A DNA stretch of 64,000 nucleotides, taken from the NCBI RefSeq assembly GCF_900166665.1, contig NZ_LT800494.1, forward strand, positions 4,336,001 through 4,400,000, written 5' to 3'. Below, in pieces: positions 9,138 to 19,026 of the stretch. Within the stretch, counting starts at the first letter, position 1, and each line of letters begins with the position of its first letter. This DNA comes from Cytobacillus gottheilii (GTDB taxonomy: Bacteria; Bacillota; Bacilli; Bacillales; Cytobacillaceae). Made by a program: the position numbers and the translations under genes. The notes beneath the pieces are model-generated. The model was not told the origin of the DNA. It ran no database searches and saw only the letters and a list, made by a program, of their open reading frames with translations.

Positions 9138-9967
9138 TCTGCTTCCTCCACCTTAACTATTTTTCTTTTTGTTATCTCAAGTGCCGCTTCTACACCTTTT
9201 TTTAGCGTATTTTTGGTCGTAATTTGATTTAAGTCAATCCCAAGATTTACGATCGTCTGGGCGATCTCAGGACGGATGCCAACGATCATACACTTTGCAC
9301 CTACAAGTCTTACTGCATCTGCAGCCTGTATGATATGATGTGCTACCATTGTGTCTACAACAGGCACACCCGTAATATCAATTAACACCACTTCTGAACG
9401 GTGCTTAACTGTCCCTTGGAGAAGATTCTCCATAATTTGTTTCGCTCTCTCAGTATCTATCGTTCCAACTAAAGGCATTACCGTTATATTGTCAAATACC
9501 GGAATAAGCGGAGCAGATAACTCTTGGAGAGCTATTTTTTGCATTGAAACCGTTCTTTCCCATGTCGAAGAGTACATATTGACCATCTCGTTAACCATTG
9601 GGTTCATCCAGCGATCAAATTCAAAAACGGTATCCATTTGATTGTTGTTATTGACTACACCTTCATCCTGCATCTTTTTGAAAACAATTTTCCCAAAAAT
9701 ATTTAAGGCCTTTGTTACGAAGCTGAGCGGCCAGCCAAGACGCACTACTTTTTCCGAAAAATTCGATAGTCTAGAGGTAAATTCCTCCGTCGAGTTTTTT
9801 ACACTCGCAATAATAACATCTATAAATTCATAGCTGGTTGAATTGAATACTTGATCAGAGACAACTTTTACAACACGTTCGTCGCCATTTTCCTTCAAGG
9901 ACTCTATCCATTCATTAAAAATCTGGTCTTTGTTTTCTTGAATATAATTTAAGATTACGCTATTCAT
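9134..9967 (-). CDS. rsbRA: RsbR (RsbRA-type) stressosome sensor
   Basis: A 277-residue protein with an N-terminal non-haem globin-like sensor domain (about 1-140) and a C-terminal STAS domain (about 150-265). Thr172 (GTIDTERAK) and Thr206 (VVDTMVAHH) align, one residue shifted, with Thr171 and Thr205 phosphorylated by RsbT in B. subtilis. It is the first gene of the operon with a strong AGGGAGGA site. The stretch upstream contains a sigma-B type promoter, so the sensor itself may be stress-induced. Confidence 0.95.
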   Translation of the reverse strand: MNSVILNYIQENKDQIFNEWIESLKENGDERVVKVVSDQVFNSTSYEFIDVIIASVKNSTEEFTSRLSNFSEKVVRLGWPLSFVTKALNIFGKIVFKKMQDEGVVNNNNQMDTVFEFDRWMNPMVNEMVNMYSSTWERTVSMQKIALQELSAPLIPVFDNITVMPLVGTIDTERAKQIMENLLQGTVKHRSEVVLIDITGVPVVDTMVAHHIIQAADAVRLVGAKCMIVGIRPEIAQTIVNLGIDLNQITTKNTLKKGVEAALEITKRKIVKVEEAE

Positions 9968-10305
9968 TATGTCCTCCCTATTTTATCATATAAAGAATAT
10001 GCACTTTCCCAATACTTGGCATTGTTAAACAAACTCAAAATTTGTAAAAAAACAAACATATATGTAGTTTTTATAGCAAAGTTATTACTTATATTTCGTA
10101 AGCAGAAATAAAAAAATGATATTTATGACTTTTTTATATACCCGCTTTACTTATAGGCTAAACCTATTTGGCATAATTTTTTCGTGACGATTTTATTCAA
10201 ACTGTTTTTGCTCATTCTTCTACTTACATTCTACTGAAATGGTTAAGAAATCTCTAACCATATATTCTTTTCTTCCTATTATAAAACCTTCATTTTTAAA
10301 TCATT
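9968..10305. other. AT-rich spacer between ndoA and rsbR
   Basis: No coding frame is supported here. On the minus strand it holds the rsbR ribosome site and the sigma-B type promoter at 10005-10030. I saw no convincing TTGACA/TATAAT pair, although a sigma-A promoter is expected here from B. subtilis. Confidence 0.6.
10005..10030 (-). promoter_or_regulatory. Candidate sigma-B promoter before rsbR
   Basis: On the minus strand GTTTAA (10025-10030), exactly 14 nt, then GGGAAA (10005-10010): full agreement with GTTTAA-N12-15-GGGWAW and the same spacing as the rsbV promoter. The -10 box ends 37 nt before the rsbR ATG. It would place the upper operon under SigB as well. Confidence 0.75.
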
Positions 10306-10337
10306 AAAAAAAAAATCGCCCCCTGCTATGGAGCGAT
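10306..10337 (-). terminator. Intrinsic terminator after ndoA
   Basis: On the minus strand ATCGCTCC pairs with GGGGCGAT (8 bp, 7-nt loop) followed by nine or more T. It separates the ndoAI-ndoA unit from the rsb operon. Confidence 0.88.
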
Positions 10338-10348
10338 CACATTTATAA

Positions 10349-10699
10349 TTAAAATTCGATGAGTCCTAAACTTATTTGCAGGGCTTCATCCACTTTCTCC
10401 ATCATTTCGTCATCGAGATGGGTAATCTTATCGGTTAAGCGCTGTTTATCAATTGTACGAATCTGTTCCAAGAGGATGACTGAATCCCTTTCAAACCCAT
10501 AACGCTTCGCATCAATTTCAACGTGAGTAGGCAGCTTTGCTTTTTGGATCTGGGCCGTTATTGCTGCAATAATTACTGTGGGACTAAACCGATTCCCGAT
10601 GTCGTTTTGGATGACCAATACTGGACGTACGCCGCCTTGTTCGGAACCAACAACTGGGGATAGGTCTGCAAAATAAACGTCACCACGTTTGACAATCAA
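10349..10699 (-). CDS. ndoA: EndoA, MazF-family mRNA interferase toxin
   Basis: A 116-residue MazF/PemK fold protein, starting [19 protein letters not shown] and containing [12 protein letters not shown], both family hallmarks. In B. subtilis EndoA cleaves RNA at UACAU and is neutralised by EndoAI, encoded just upstream. Translation starts at a TTG with GGAGG 8 nt upstream, 4 nt after the antitoxin stop. The order antitoxin-toxin downstream of alr is the conserved Bacillus arrangement. Confidence 0.96.
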   Translation of the reverse strand: MIVKRGDVYFADLSPVVGSEQGGVRPVLVIQNDIGNRFSPTVIIAAITAQIQKAKLPTHVEIDAKRYGFERDSVILLEQIRTIDKQRLTDKITHLDDEMMEKVDEALQISLGLIEF

Positions 10700-10703
10700 T
10701 TTA

Positions 10704-10985
10704 TTAGCCTCCGCTTACAAGACGTTCAACTGTGTGTTCTGCCTCATATTCCGCTTGAAATGCTTCAGATGCAATCGTCAAATTTATTTTTGCCATTTCC
10801 ATATAGCCGCGTCTCATGGATTCGCGAATCTGTCTTTTTTTCCGTTCACGCAAATACATTTTGGTCGCTTGATAAATGAGTTCACTCCGATTAACGTTTT
10901 CCTGCTTTACGAAGCCGTCTAACTCGGTCAAAAGCTGCTGCGGCAGCTCCACCATAATCTCTGTTGTTGTGCTGGACTCAGACAC
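10704..10985 (-). CDS. ndoAI: EndoAI, antitoxin of EndoA
   Basis: A 93-residue ribbon-helix-helix antitoxin: the N-terminal half binds DNA and the C-terminal half ([12 protein letters not shown] ... ERLVSGG) is nearly identical in Bacillus homologues. I chose the GTG at 10985, 9 nt after GGAGG, which gives the B. subtilis length of 93. The ATG two codons earlier is only 3 nt from GGAGG. A possible weak promoter (TTGCAA-N16-TACTAT on the minus strand) lies in the spacer after alr. Confidence 0.94.
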   Translation of the reverse strand: MSESSTTTEIMVELPQQLLTELDGFVKQENVNRSELIYQATKMYLRERKKRQIRESMRRGYMEMAKINLTIASEAFQAEYEAEHTVERLVSGG

Positions 10986-11143
10986 AAACATACACCTCCA
11001 CCATCGCTACACCATTTTATATCTACCATTTCTAATAGTACCATTATTCCGGGCAGTTGCAAAGACTATTCATCAATTCTACTGTATTATCGGCTAAAAA
11101 AATAAGTTTTTATTCAAGAAAAACAAAAAATAACCGACACTCT

Positions 11144-12298
11144 CTACATTAAAATGTCATTTCTAATTTCTATGATGCTACCTTCCCGCTTATACACTCT
11201 TGGTATTCTTCTTGAGATTAAGCAAGTAACTTCATAGTTAATGGTTTCAAGTTTTGCAGCAATTTCATTGACTGAAATCACTTCATTTCCTTGTTTCCCA
11301 ATTAACGTGACCGTGGTGCCAACTTTCATTCCATACGGTAGCCTCACCATACATTGGTCCATGCAAATCCTGCCTACAATTGGCACTCTAATTCCATTCA
11401 CGAGCACCTCTTGCCCCTGCAATTTCCGAATCCAGCCATCTGCATAGCCAATTGGCAAAGTGCCGATCCATTCATCCTGCTCTGCTGTGTAAGTTGCTCC
11501 GTAACTTACTTTTTCCCCTTTTTGCAGCCTTTTCACGTGTATGATTTTGGTGTGCAGAGAAAATGCTTCTTTTAAAGGATATGGCAGCACCTTTTCCATT
11601 TCTATTGAAGGTGTTAACCCATACATGGCAATGCCCAATCTGGCCACATTAAAATGAGCCCGTGCAAATCTTAATCCTGCGGCACTATTACTAGAATGAA
11701 TAAGTGGCGGCAGATGCTGCATCCACGAGAGCATCTTTTCAAATTGCAGGAGCTGCTTTGTGAAATACTCTGTCTCAAGTTCATCTGCCGTGGCAAAATG
11801 CGTGAAAGCTCCTTCAAAAATAAACTCATTATGTTTCAGTAAATGCTCAATCTCTGTCCATTCCTCCCTTGAACGAATGCCAATTCGCCCCATCCCCGTA
11901 TCAAACTTGACATGCACCCGAAGAGAAGGACAATCAAGCAAAAAGGCTTTTGCTTCTTGCAGCCATTCACTTTGAAAAATGGTAAGAGCAATCTTTTCCT
12001 TTGCTGCTAGAGGTGCATACTCTGGTCTGGCTGCACCCATTACAAGAATCGGAGCAGTGATTCCCGATTTTCTAAGAGCAAACGCCTCATCTAACGCTGC
12101 GACAGCCAAATACTCAGCACCTGCCTGCAAGGCGGTTCTGGCAACAGCCAAATCGCCATGCCCATAAGCATTTGCCTTAACAACCGCCATAACTTTCGTA
12201 CCACTTTGAACATGCTCCTTCATTGCCTCTACATTATATGTTATATCATCGAGATTTATTTCTGCCCATGTATCTCTGAAGAAATGATTCATATTCAT
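11144..12298 (-). CDS. alr: Alanine racemase
   Basis: A 384-residue PLP-dependent fold type III racemase supplying D-alanine for peptidoglycan. The PLP lysine is in [10 protein letters not shown] (about Lys41). The catalytic tyrosine is in VSYGATY in the C-terminal half. I start at the ATG at 12298, with AAGGTG 6 nt upstream; a second ATG follows two codons later, and the upstream ATG at 12325 lacks a ribosome site. A consensus promoter precedes it. Its partner enzymes murF and ddl are also in this window. Confidence 0.96.
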   Translation of the reverse strand: MNMNHFFRDTWAEINLDDITYNVEAMKEHVQSGTKVMAVVKANAYGHGDLAVARTALQAGAEYLAVAALDEAFALRKSGITAPILVMGAARPEYAPLAAKEKIALTIFQSEWLQEAKAFLLDCPSLRVHVKFDTGMGRIGIRSREEWTEIEHLLKHNEFIFEGAFTHFATADELETEYFTKQLLQFEKMLSWMQHLPPLIHSSNSAAGLRFARAHFNVARLGIAMYGLTPSIEMEKVLPYPLKEAFSLHTKIIHVKRLQKGEKVSYGATYTAEQDEWIGTLPIGYADGWIRKLQGQEVLVNGIRVPIVGRICMDQCMVRLPYGMKVGTTVTLIGKQGNEVISVNEIAAKLETINYEVTCLISRRIPRVYKREGSIIEIRNDILM

Positions 12299-12346
12299 CT
12301 CTGCACCTTCACTTCCTTCATTCATTGCAGTGAAATATTATGTTAA

Positions 12347-12376
12347 ATTATCAGTCTCCTCAGAGTAAAATGTCAA
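12347..12376 (-). promoter_or_regulatory. Sigma-A promoter of alr
   Basis: On the minus strand TTGACA (12371-12376), 18 nt, GATAAT (12347-12352), 49 nt before the alr start. The -35 box is perfect and the -10 box is 5 of 6. Confidence 0.75.
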
Positions 12377-12870
12377 GAAATAATAAGGGGCAACTGCAGC
12401 TGGCCATAATACGAACAGGCTGCTCTTTCACTTAAGCACTATCCAATGCAGGAACTTTGCTATTACTCTTCGACACAGCCATTGACATTTATAAGAAAAG
12501 GCGATTAGGCAAGCAATATACCATTGTCCAATCATTTTTTATAGTTATAGAAGAGAAAGATAACTTCACAACACTTGGAAAATAAGCGGACAAATTTCCT
12601 CTATTTTAGGAAAAGCTGATTTTCCAGCAAAATAAGCGGAGATTTTTTCTCCTTATTTGAGGAAAATGATTAAATTTATCTATATTTTGGGAAGTTAACC
12701 GGTATTCCTTCTCCTCCTATTTGTTCCAATCACTCCGCGAAATATACAACACTAAACATATAACAGAGCCTTTTCTTCAATCCGAAACCGATCTGCCACA
12801 TCCCACCAATCCCCTCATATAACTCGATCTATAGAATAGGTGCAAACAACGGCAAAGCCTTAATATCAAA
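12377..12870. other. Non-coding spacer between alr and ydcC
   Basis: I found no supported gene on either strand. The part at 12578-12662 carries the AAATAAGCGG hairpin repeats described separately. The rest shows no recognisable structure. Confidence 0.6.
12578..12662. repeat. AAATAAGCGG-type intergenic hairpin repeat, two units
   Basis: Two units start AAATAAGCGGA (12580 and 12630). The second forms a stem, AAATAAGCGGAGA with TCTCCTTATTT (12630-12658, one bulge). The same motif recurs at 40150-40345. It lies in non-coding DNA. Confidence 0.75.
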
Positions 12871-12917
12871 AATAAAGATGCAGCCCAATTCCCAGCTGAA
12901 ATGGACTGCATCTTTGT
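12871..12917 (-). terminator. Intrinsic terminator after ydcC
   Basis: On the minus strand AAAGATGCAGTCCA pairs with TGGGCTGCATCTTT (14 bp with one G-T) followed by ATTTTT. It lies about 100 nt after the ydcC stop. Confidence 0.8.
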
Positions 12918-13015
12918 TTGCTACCAGTTTACATAATGAAAAACGGATCTGCCCTGCTTTAAAACAGCCTGTTCACTCCTGACTGCTAAGCTAAAGGTAA
13001 GCCTGACATTCTTTC

Positions 13016-14029
13016 CTATTTGACTACGTCACCCTGAACGGATTGGGCAACAGATAGCATTTCTTCTTCCGTTAGGTCATTGGAAGCAAGCATATATTCA
13101 ACTCCCTGATATGTCCAGGAGATGGTATTATCTGTCATCGCACCAATTGTAAAGCCTAAATCAACTGGCTCTCCGCTTACTGAAGTCGCTAAGCTGGATG
13201 TCTCCATAGCAACTGCTCTTTCTTGAATGAGTGTATATGACTTCTCGCCTTTATAAGATAGAATAATTCGTTTTCCATCCTCCGTGTCAACTTCAGTTTC
13301 CTGCATCTCGACACCTGGCAGTTCATATTCAGGATACATCACAGAAAATTCATCCGATTGATTCTCTGCTAAAACAGGTATGTTTCCAAGCTGTGCAGTA
13401 GTCATATTCTTCTTCATATCAAAGTCGCCTTTTTCTAATTTTTCATTGAACTTCATTTCTGTGAAATCAACGGTTACAAGTGCATTCCCTTCTGTATCCT
13501 TCACTTTAACACTTACAGGAGAGAGATCTGACTTTTTCAATGTAATTTCCTGCGTCGGAAGCATTTGACTGTTTTGATATCTTGTTTTTGTTTCAAAAAC
13601 ATATTGATCTTCTTTAGCTGTAAATTTAGCTTCTTGATCCTCTAAAATATCCTTCACAAGCGACTCATATAAATAAGCCTGGCTGCTGTTTTCTGGCCAC
13701 TCACTTTGGAACTTAAAGCTTTTATTTAATGCAGGAGTTAAGACAAATACCCCTTCATCATTGCGAAGAATCATTTGGCTTTGTTCTTTTTGCGCATTTA
13801 CTAGGTTTACTCGATAATAAGTTGGATCTTTATGCCAGACTTCGATGTCATATGTTTGCGGATCTGTACCCATCTGCAGTGTCATCTTCGCTTTAGCCTT
13901 ATAGCTTTCAGCCTCTTCCACTTTTTTGCTAAGTTCTTTTGTAACATCCTCCTGTGATTTCGTGCCACAGGCTGCTAAAGTCAAAACAATACCTAGACCG
14001 GCAAGCAGCAGCAACAACCTCTTCTTCAT
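13016..14029 (-). CDS. ydcC: YdcC, LolA-like lipoprotein (sporulation)
   Basis: A 337-residue protein starting MKKRLLLLLAGLG with lipobox LTLAAC and lipidation at Cys21. The remainder is a LolA/DUF4367-like beta-sheet fold (YRVNLVNAQKEQSQMILRN; a C-terminal part with SWTYQGVEYMLASNDLTEEEM). In B. subtilis YdcC is a membrane-anchored protein made in the mother cell under sigma-E. I start at the ATG at 14029, 8 nt after AAAGGGG. The 40 residues upstream of it in the frame lack any signal-peptide logic. It sits between acpS and alr as in B. subtilis. Confidence 0.9.
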   Translation of the reverse strand: MKKRLLLLLAGLGIVLTLAACGTKSQEDVTKELSKKVEEAESYKAKAKMTLQMGTDPQTYDIEVWHKDPTYYRVNLVNAQKEQSQMILRNDEGVFVLTPALNKSFKFQSEWPENSSQAYLYESLVKDILEDQEAKFTAKEDQYVFETKTRYQNSQMLPTQEITLKKSDLSPVSVKVKDTEGNALVTVDFTEMKFNEKLEKGDFDMKKNMTTAQLGNIPVLAENQSDEFSVMYPEYELPGVEMQETEVDTEDGKRIILSYKGEKSYTLIQERAVAMETSSLATSVSGEPVDLGFTIGAMTDNTISWTYQGVEYMLASNDLTEEEMLSVAQSVQGDVVK

Positions 14030-14223
14030 TCCTTCAACCCCTTTTGTCTCGATTCGGCTTTTCGCCATATGCGTTTCCTTGGCCTTGTCTCTTCTACGCA
14101 CTACGAATATATGAGACAACCTTAGGAAATATGCTAGGAGGAATGACAAGCTTTTATTTTTTCATAAAAAGAATGACAAATGAACATATCATTAAAAGGA
14201 GTTAGCATAAAGCCTTGTTTTCT

Positions 14224-14577
14224 TTATAAATTTTCAATAATAACTTGTGCAACAGCATACTCTTTACTATGAGAGATCGAAAGGTGGACACCTTTTTGGA
14301 GGGGTTTCATTATAGATGGCTTTCCTCTCTCATCTTTCATTATTTCTATATCCTGAAAAGAGAGATCTGTGCCGATCCCTGTCCCCATGGCTTTAGAATA
14401 GGCTTCTTTGGCAGCAAATCTTCCTGCAAGAAATTCAACTTGACGTTCACCGTGCAGCTGCTCAAATTGCTGATATTCTGAGACTGTCAGTATTCTCAGC
14501 GCGAATTTTTGATGCTTGTCTGCCAGCTTTTGAATTCTATGCAGTTCCACAATATCAATGCCGATTCCTATGATCAT
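14224..14577 (-). CDS. acpS: Holo-[acyl-carrier-protein] synthase
   Basis: A 117-residue 4'-phosphopantetheinyl transferase that activates ACP with CoA. The metal-binding Asp is in [10 protein letters not shown] (Asp8), the second acidic motif is [15 protein letters not shown], and [14 protein letters not shown] closes the fold. GAGGAGG precedes the ATG. The gene faces the divergent rhomboid gene. Confidence 0.96.
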   Translation of the reverse strand: MIIGIGIDIVELHRIQKLADKHQKFALRILTVSEYQQFEQLHGERQVEFLAGRFAAKEAYSKAMGTGIGTDLSFQDIEIMKDERGKPSIMKPLQKGVHLSISHSKEYAVAQVIIENL

Positions 14578-14689
14578 ATTATTTCCTCCTCATCGAAATA
14601 TGCAAATTAGGTGCTGAATTACCCGATTAGGGCTATTATGGTACTAAATCAATTAACGGACTCATAATGAATTTTTTAAGGGGGCTATT

Positions 14690-15274
14690 ATGTTTGTCAG
14701 AACCGAAAGCTTTAAAGAGTTTATCCGCTACTATCCTGTCATCTCAACTATTATTGCCATTCACATTATACTGTATCTGCTGACGGCATTGCCGTTATTG
14801 CCATCCGGCTGGCTGATGGAACGTTTTGCAGGTGTAAACCTTTATATTGTAAACGGCGAGTATTGGCGTCTTTTTACGCCGATTTTTATGCATAGCGGCT
14901 TTGGTCATGTCCTTTTTAATAGCTTTTCTCTTGTACTGTTCGGACCAGTATTAGAAAGAATGCTGGGCAAAGGAAAGTTTGTGCTCTTATATTTGGCAGC
15001 AGGGCTCGCAGCCAATATTGCCACATTGCTGATTGAGCCTTTAACGTATATACATGTTGGTGCGAGCGGTGCAATTTTTGGCTTATTTGGCTTTTTCGCA
15101 TCGATTATTGTATTTCGGAAGGACCTTCTCTCAAATGAAAATAAACAGCTGATTATCACCATCACTGTCATTGCCGTTATTATGACGTTTATGCAGTCAA
15201 ACATTAATATAACGGCTCATTTATTCGGTTTACTTGCAGGATTCCTTATTGGAGCCGCCACTCTAAAAAAATAA
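14690..15274 (+). CDS. ydcA: Rhomboid-family intramembrane serine protease (YdcA)
   Basis: A 194-residue protein with six predicted membrane segments. The catalytic serine is in HVGASGAIFGLFG (GxSG) and the histidine in ITAHLFGLLAGF of the last segment. HSGFGHVLFNS supplies the usual loop histidines. It would cleave membrane substrates that are unknown here. AAGGGGG precedes the ATG. It is the only + strand gene in this block and shares a bidirectional terminator with ydbT. Confidence 0.92.
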   Translation: MFVRTESFKEFIRYYPVISTIIAIHIILYLLTALPLLPSGWLMERFAGVNLYIVNGEYWRLFTPIFMHSGFGHVLFNSFSLVLFGPVLERMLGKGKFVLLYLAAGLAANIATLLIEPLTYIHVGASGAIFGLFGFFASIIVFRKDLLSNENKQLIITITVIAVIMTFMQSNINITAHLFGLLAGFLIGAATLKK

Positions 15275-15283
15275 TAATAGTAT

Positions 15284-15313
15284 AAAAAAAGCGCTTTTTA
15301 TAGCGCTTTTTTT
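15284..15313. terminator. Bidirectional terminator between ydcA and ydbT
   Basis: AAAAAAGCGCT, 6-nt loop, AGCGCTTTTTTT. There is a T-run on both strands, between convergent genes. Confidence 0.9.
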
Positions 15314-15335
15314 ACTGTTTGCATAAGAACTTAGG

Positions 15336-16799
15336 TTACGACGAATCTTCAGTCTTTCTTAACCTCTTGTCTGTATATGAGTACCATTCATACATTTGTT
15401 GCACATCGCTCTTTTCCAGGTCAGCGACAGTACCGCCGCTCCCGCCAAATCCGGACATCACAGCCCCATCGACTGTAGCGAGATCAGCTCTTATCTGAAA
15501 ATAACTTTGTTCCATCGAAAGCTTCTGAATACGATTCTTCTTCATGAATACCGTATTTTTCAGCAATCCGCGGTATCGCAAAGTTAATTGCTGCCCATCA
15601 ATCCCCCATCCTGCATCTTTATATTTTAAATAAGATAGAAGAAGAGAAAACGGCAATAGGAGAAGGGCAAAGTACCCCCATGGCCGTGAAAAAAGAATCG
15701 GGAGCACGATTGGTAAAATTGAGGTCAAGAACCCTCGAAATAAGTAACGTAAACAGGATCTGCGGGGTGCCGGTCTTAATAGAGGTTCAAACGAGTAACC
15801 CTTTATGTACGGTTTGAGAATGTCTGCAATGCGGCTCTTCTTTGTTATAGGCAGCAGCAGTACACTTGAACTGCTTACATCCTGCAGTGAACCTCCCGCA
15901 CTTTCCACATATACACTGGCAAATCCAAACGGCTGCCGCAATAAATTTTCCGTTATCTTAACCGCTTGTATCCGGTTAAATGGAATCGTAAATTGCCGTT
16001 TCTCCAGCAAACCTCTCGTAATAATTAAATCATTATCTACCTTTTTGACCGTAAAATCAGCATATTTAAGTAGGGAGCCAATCAGTGCAATAAGCCATGC
16101 AATAAAAAAAATAATAAAAACAATGATGCTTATAAATAAGATCCCGCTTTTAATAAAACTTTCAAATTGAGCAAAAATCCGTTCATACGGAAGAACTTCA
16201 TCAAGCTGCAGAAGAAAAGCTACTACTGCGGATATAACAACACCCGCACCCCCGGAAGTGGAAGAAAGAAGCAGCAGCTCCCCAGGTGAAATTTTGTATA
16301 CGATATCTGCTTTAGGCTCGATCGCCAGCTCCTCATTACCATCCTGCAAAGCTTGACCTTTGGAATGGAGAAGTGCTTGCTGGATCATCGATGCTTCCTG
16401 TTTATTAATGGCAGTTAAGATCGCTTCCGCATCTCCTTTGCCACTTGAACCAGCTGTCTCAACCTTCATTTTCACCAAGTTAAAGGGACGCTGAAGAATT
16501 CCTTCTGAAAGATCCAAGCTTTGAATCCTTTCAAAAGGGATATACCTTTTTTTGCGCACAAAAACCCCTGACTCAATGCGCAGTTCACCTTCTTCAATTC
16601 TATAGGTGAACCGCAGCCATCTCACAATGCCGGATATCAGCAGCAGGAGAATGATAAGCCCAGAAGCAATGAATTGAAAGAATACCCCTTCACCGCCAAA
16701 TATGATGAGAACAAAGACGGGCAGCAGCAATTCCTTTAGGCTTTGTAAAAAATTTGCTACCGCTGCGACAGGATGAAGTCTTTTAGGTTCAGACATCAT
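15336..16799 (-). CDS. ydbT: YdbT, bacterial PH-domain membrane protein
   Basis: A 487-residue membrane protein with several hydrophobic pairs and three copies of the YdbS/YdbT PH-like domain (for example IRKKRYIPFERIQSLDLSEGILQRPF and KRQFTIPFNRIQAVKITENLLRQPF). Function is not settled; the B. subtilis pair is linked to antimicrobial stress tolerance. The start is the ATG at 16799, 6 nt after GGGTGG, overlapping the ydbS stop by 11 nt. Confidence 0.9.
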   Translation of the reverse strand: MMSEPKRLHPVAAVANFLQSLKELLLPVFVLIIFGGEGVFFQFIASGLIILLLLISGIVRWLRFTYRIEEGELRIESGVFVRKKRYIPFERIQSLDLSEGILQRPFNLVKMKVETAGSSGKGDAEAILTAINKQEASMIQQALLHSKGQALQDGNEELAIEPKADIVYKISPGELLLLSSTSGGAGVVISAVVAFLLQLDEVLPYERIFAQFESFIKSGILFISIIVFIIFFIAWLIALIGSLLKYADFTVKKVDNDLIITRGLLEKRQFTIPFNRIQAVKITENLLRQPFGFASVYVESAGGSLQDVSSSSVLLLPITKKSRIADILKPYIKGYSFEPLLRPAPRRSCLRYLFRGFLTSILPIVLPILFSRPWGYFALLLLPFSLLLSYLKYKDAGWGIDGQQLTLRYRGLLKNTVFMKKNRIQKLSMEQSYFQIRADLATVDGAVMSGFGGSGGTVADLEKSDVQQMYEWYSYTDKRLRKTEDSS

Positions 16800-17268
16800 C
16801 AACCGCCACCCTTGCTAAGTTCGAAATAAAAAACCGCAGCTGCTCTGCTTCATCAACATCAAGAGCAGGAATCTCATGTACAGTCGCTGCTGTTGAAATA
16901 GCCACGGTTGCTAATCGGTATTTGCGCAAGATAGGTCCTTGTTGTGTATCCACATGCTGTACACGAATCATCGGGATCAGTGTACTCTTAATGACAAAAA
17001 CACCATGCTGAATTTCTATCTCATTTTCTCTCACCTCATAGCGCCAGCGTTTCCACCTCAGGCTCGGGATTAACAGAATAAATGTATAAGCATAGGCAGC
17101 GAAAAAAATTAATGCTGCTCCAATAATCCAAAACGGCCATTCAAATATAATGGTTAAGGCAATTGCTCCCCAAGACGCGAGAAAAGCAATGACCGAATGG
17201 ATGGCGCCCGCAATTCGCCATACCTTTAAACCTCTCTTTGAAATCCGTTTTTGCGGCTTTGTAATCAT
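16789..17268 (-). CDS. ydbS: YdbS, bacterial PH-domain membrane protein
   Basis: A 159-residue protein, the same length as in B. subtilis, with two transmembrane segments near residues 25-70 and a PH-like domain containing IEIQHGVFVIKSTLIPMIRVQHVD. It is the partner of ydbT, with overlapping reading frames. I start at the ATG at 17268, 6 nt after GGAGG; the frame upstream has no ribosome site. Confidence 0.9.
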   Translation of the reverse strand: MITKPQKRISKRGLKVWRIAGAIHSVIAFLASWGAIALTIIFEWPFWIIGAALIFFAAYAYTFILLIPSLRWKRWRYEVRENEIEIQHGVFVIKSTLIPMIRVQHVDTQQGPILRKYRLATVAISTAATVHEIPALDVDEAEQLRFFISNLARVAVDDV

Positions 17269-17467
17269 GCGGTACCTCCTGAAAGTCTTATCATTGATAC
17301 ATTTAGTATACATGACATATAAGTTCGTTGTATTCCTTTAGTGGAATTTCTTTAATGTTTATTATTATACTCATAATGGACAGAATGATCACTTATTACT
17401 GCCTTAGCTGTAACATCCCCTGCATGGCAGAATACTCGCTGCATTTCAAACTTTTAAAAATCCCCCC

Positions 17468-17493
17468 AAAAAAAAGAGAGCCTTATGGCTCTC
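17468..17493 (-). terminator. Intrinsic terminator after cshA
   Basis: On the minus strand GAGAGCC-ATAA-GGCTCTC followed by eight T, beginning just after the cshA stop codon. Confidence 0.92.
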
Positions 17494-17499
17494 CTCTTT

Positions 17500-18978
17500 T
17501 TAACGATACGTATTTGAATTTGTTTTATTATTACTGTTATTGTAATTAGATCTTTTGCCTGTATGTCCTTGGCGCGGTTTGTATTGTCCATTTGAACGAT
17601 TTCTTTGTCCGCCATTATAACTTTTGCTGCGGTCATAAGGCTTTCTGTCGCGTTTCGTTGGAAGCGGCTTTTCTTCTGTCAATTTAACAGGAGTTGTGTC
17701 CGGTTCCTTCGTCAGCATCTTAAGCATAGCTTGAACAACTGCAACAGCATCCTGATCTGCCAGTAATTCTTCTGCTGTTTGCTTGTAATAAGAAAGATTG
17801 TTTTCTTCAATTGTTTGCGCCACTTTTTCAACGACAGCCTTTTGCTGGCCTTCTAATGCTTCATCAAGCGTCGGAGCATCCATACGTTCCATTTTACGTT
17901 TGGTTGTGCGCTCAACTACATGCAAATAGGATTTTTCACGCGGGTTGATGAATGTCATTGCGACACCTTCTTTACCCGCACGCCCTGTACGACCTATACG
18001 GTGGACATAACTTTCCGGATCTTGCGGAATATCAAAGTTATAAACATGCGTAACACCTGAGATATCCAGTCCGCGTGCAGCTACATCTGTAGCAACTAAA
18101 ACATCAATGGAACCTTCTTTAAACTTGCGTAAAACCGAAATGCGTTTCGCTTGGCTTAAATCTCCGTGAATTCCTTCAGCCATATATCCTCTTAACGTTA
18201 ACGCCTCTGCAAGCTCATCAACCCGGCGCTTTGTCCGTCCAAAAACAATCGCAAGCTCTGGTGACTGGATATCAAACAGTCGTGTCAGCACATCAAATTT
18301 ATTCTTCTCTTGTACTTCAATGTAATATTGATCGATGAGTGATACTGTCATTTCCTTTGCTTTTACACGTACAATTTGCGGTTCTTTCATGAAGCGAGCT
18401 GCCATTTTGCGGATCGGCTCTGGCATTGTAGCTGAGAATAGAAGTGTTTGACGTTCTTCTGGAATGCTGGAAAGGATCGCTTCAATATCGTCAATAAAGC
18501 CCATATTCAGCATTTCGTCCGCTTCATCAAGGATTGCCGTGTGAACATTGTCTAAACGAATTGTTTTGCGCTTAATATGGTCTAAAATACGGCCAGGTGT
18601 TCCAACAATGATATGAGGCTTATTTTTTAAAGCGCGGATCTGTCTATTAATATCTTGACCACCATAAATAGATAGAACTCTTGTGCGTTTACCAAAACCA
18701 ATTTTATATAGCTCTTCAGATACTTGAATCGCCAGCTCGCGAGTCGGAGCAATAACAATTCCTTGGATGACATTTTTTTCGTAATCAATTTTATCAATCA
18801 TCGGAATTCCAAATGCTGCCGTTTTCCCGGTACCCGTTTGAGCTTGACCGATTAAATCTTTATTCTCTAAACTAAGCGGAATGGTTTGCGCTTGAATGGG
18901 CGTCGCCTCTTCAAATCCCATTCTTTTTAAAGACTTCATTGTAGCCGGGCTTATGCCCAAATCTTGAAACTTTGTCAC
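17500..18978 (-). CDS. cshA: DEAD-box RNA helicase CshA
   Basis: A 492-residue helicase with all DEAD-box motifs in order: Q motif [46 protein letters not shown] and HRIGRTGR. A basic, Asn/Ser/Arg-rich tail ([10 protein letters not shown]) follows, typical of CshA. CshA works with the RNA degradosome and in ribosome assembly. I favour the GTG at 18978 (10 nt after AAGGAG; protein starts MTKFQDLG, aligning with B. subtilis MTITFQDF) over the ATG three codons earlier, which is 1 nt from the site. Confidence 0.95.
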   Translation of the reverse strand: MTKFQDLGISPATMKSLKRMGFEEATPIQAQTIPLSLENKDLIGQAQTGTGKTAAFGIPMIDKIDYEKNVIQGIVIAPTRELAIQVSEELYKIGFGKRTRVLSIYGGQDINRQIRALKNKPHIIVGTPGRILDHIKRKTIRLDNVHTAILDEADEMLNMGFIDDIEAILSSIPEERQTLLFSATMPEPIRKMAARFMKEPQIVRVKAKEMTVSLIDQYYIEVQEKNKFDVLTRLFDIQSPELAIVFGRTKRRVDELAEALTLRGYMAEGIHGDLSQAKRISVLRKFKEGSIDVLVATDVAARGLDISGVTHVYNFDIPQDPESYVHRIGRTGRAGKEGVAMTFINPREKSYLHVVERTTKRKMERMDAPTLDEALEGQQKAVVEKVAQTIEENNLSYYKQTAEELLADQDAVAVVQAMLKMLTKEPDTTPVKLTEEKPLPTKRDRKPYDRSKSYNGGQRNRSNGQYKPRQGHTGKRSNYNNSNNKTNSNTYR

Positions 18979-19026
18979 TATATTCATTCTCCTTCTATCA
19001 ATTGAAAAATATTTTCTGTGATGCAC

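Noticed and set aside
11241..12346. Several 60-120-codon frames opposite alr, tex, rsbU, murF and others
   Set aside because: They lie antisense or out of frame within well-supported genes, lack ribosome sites and show no family motifs.
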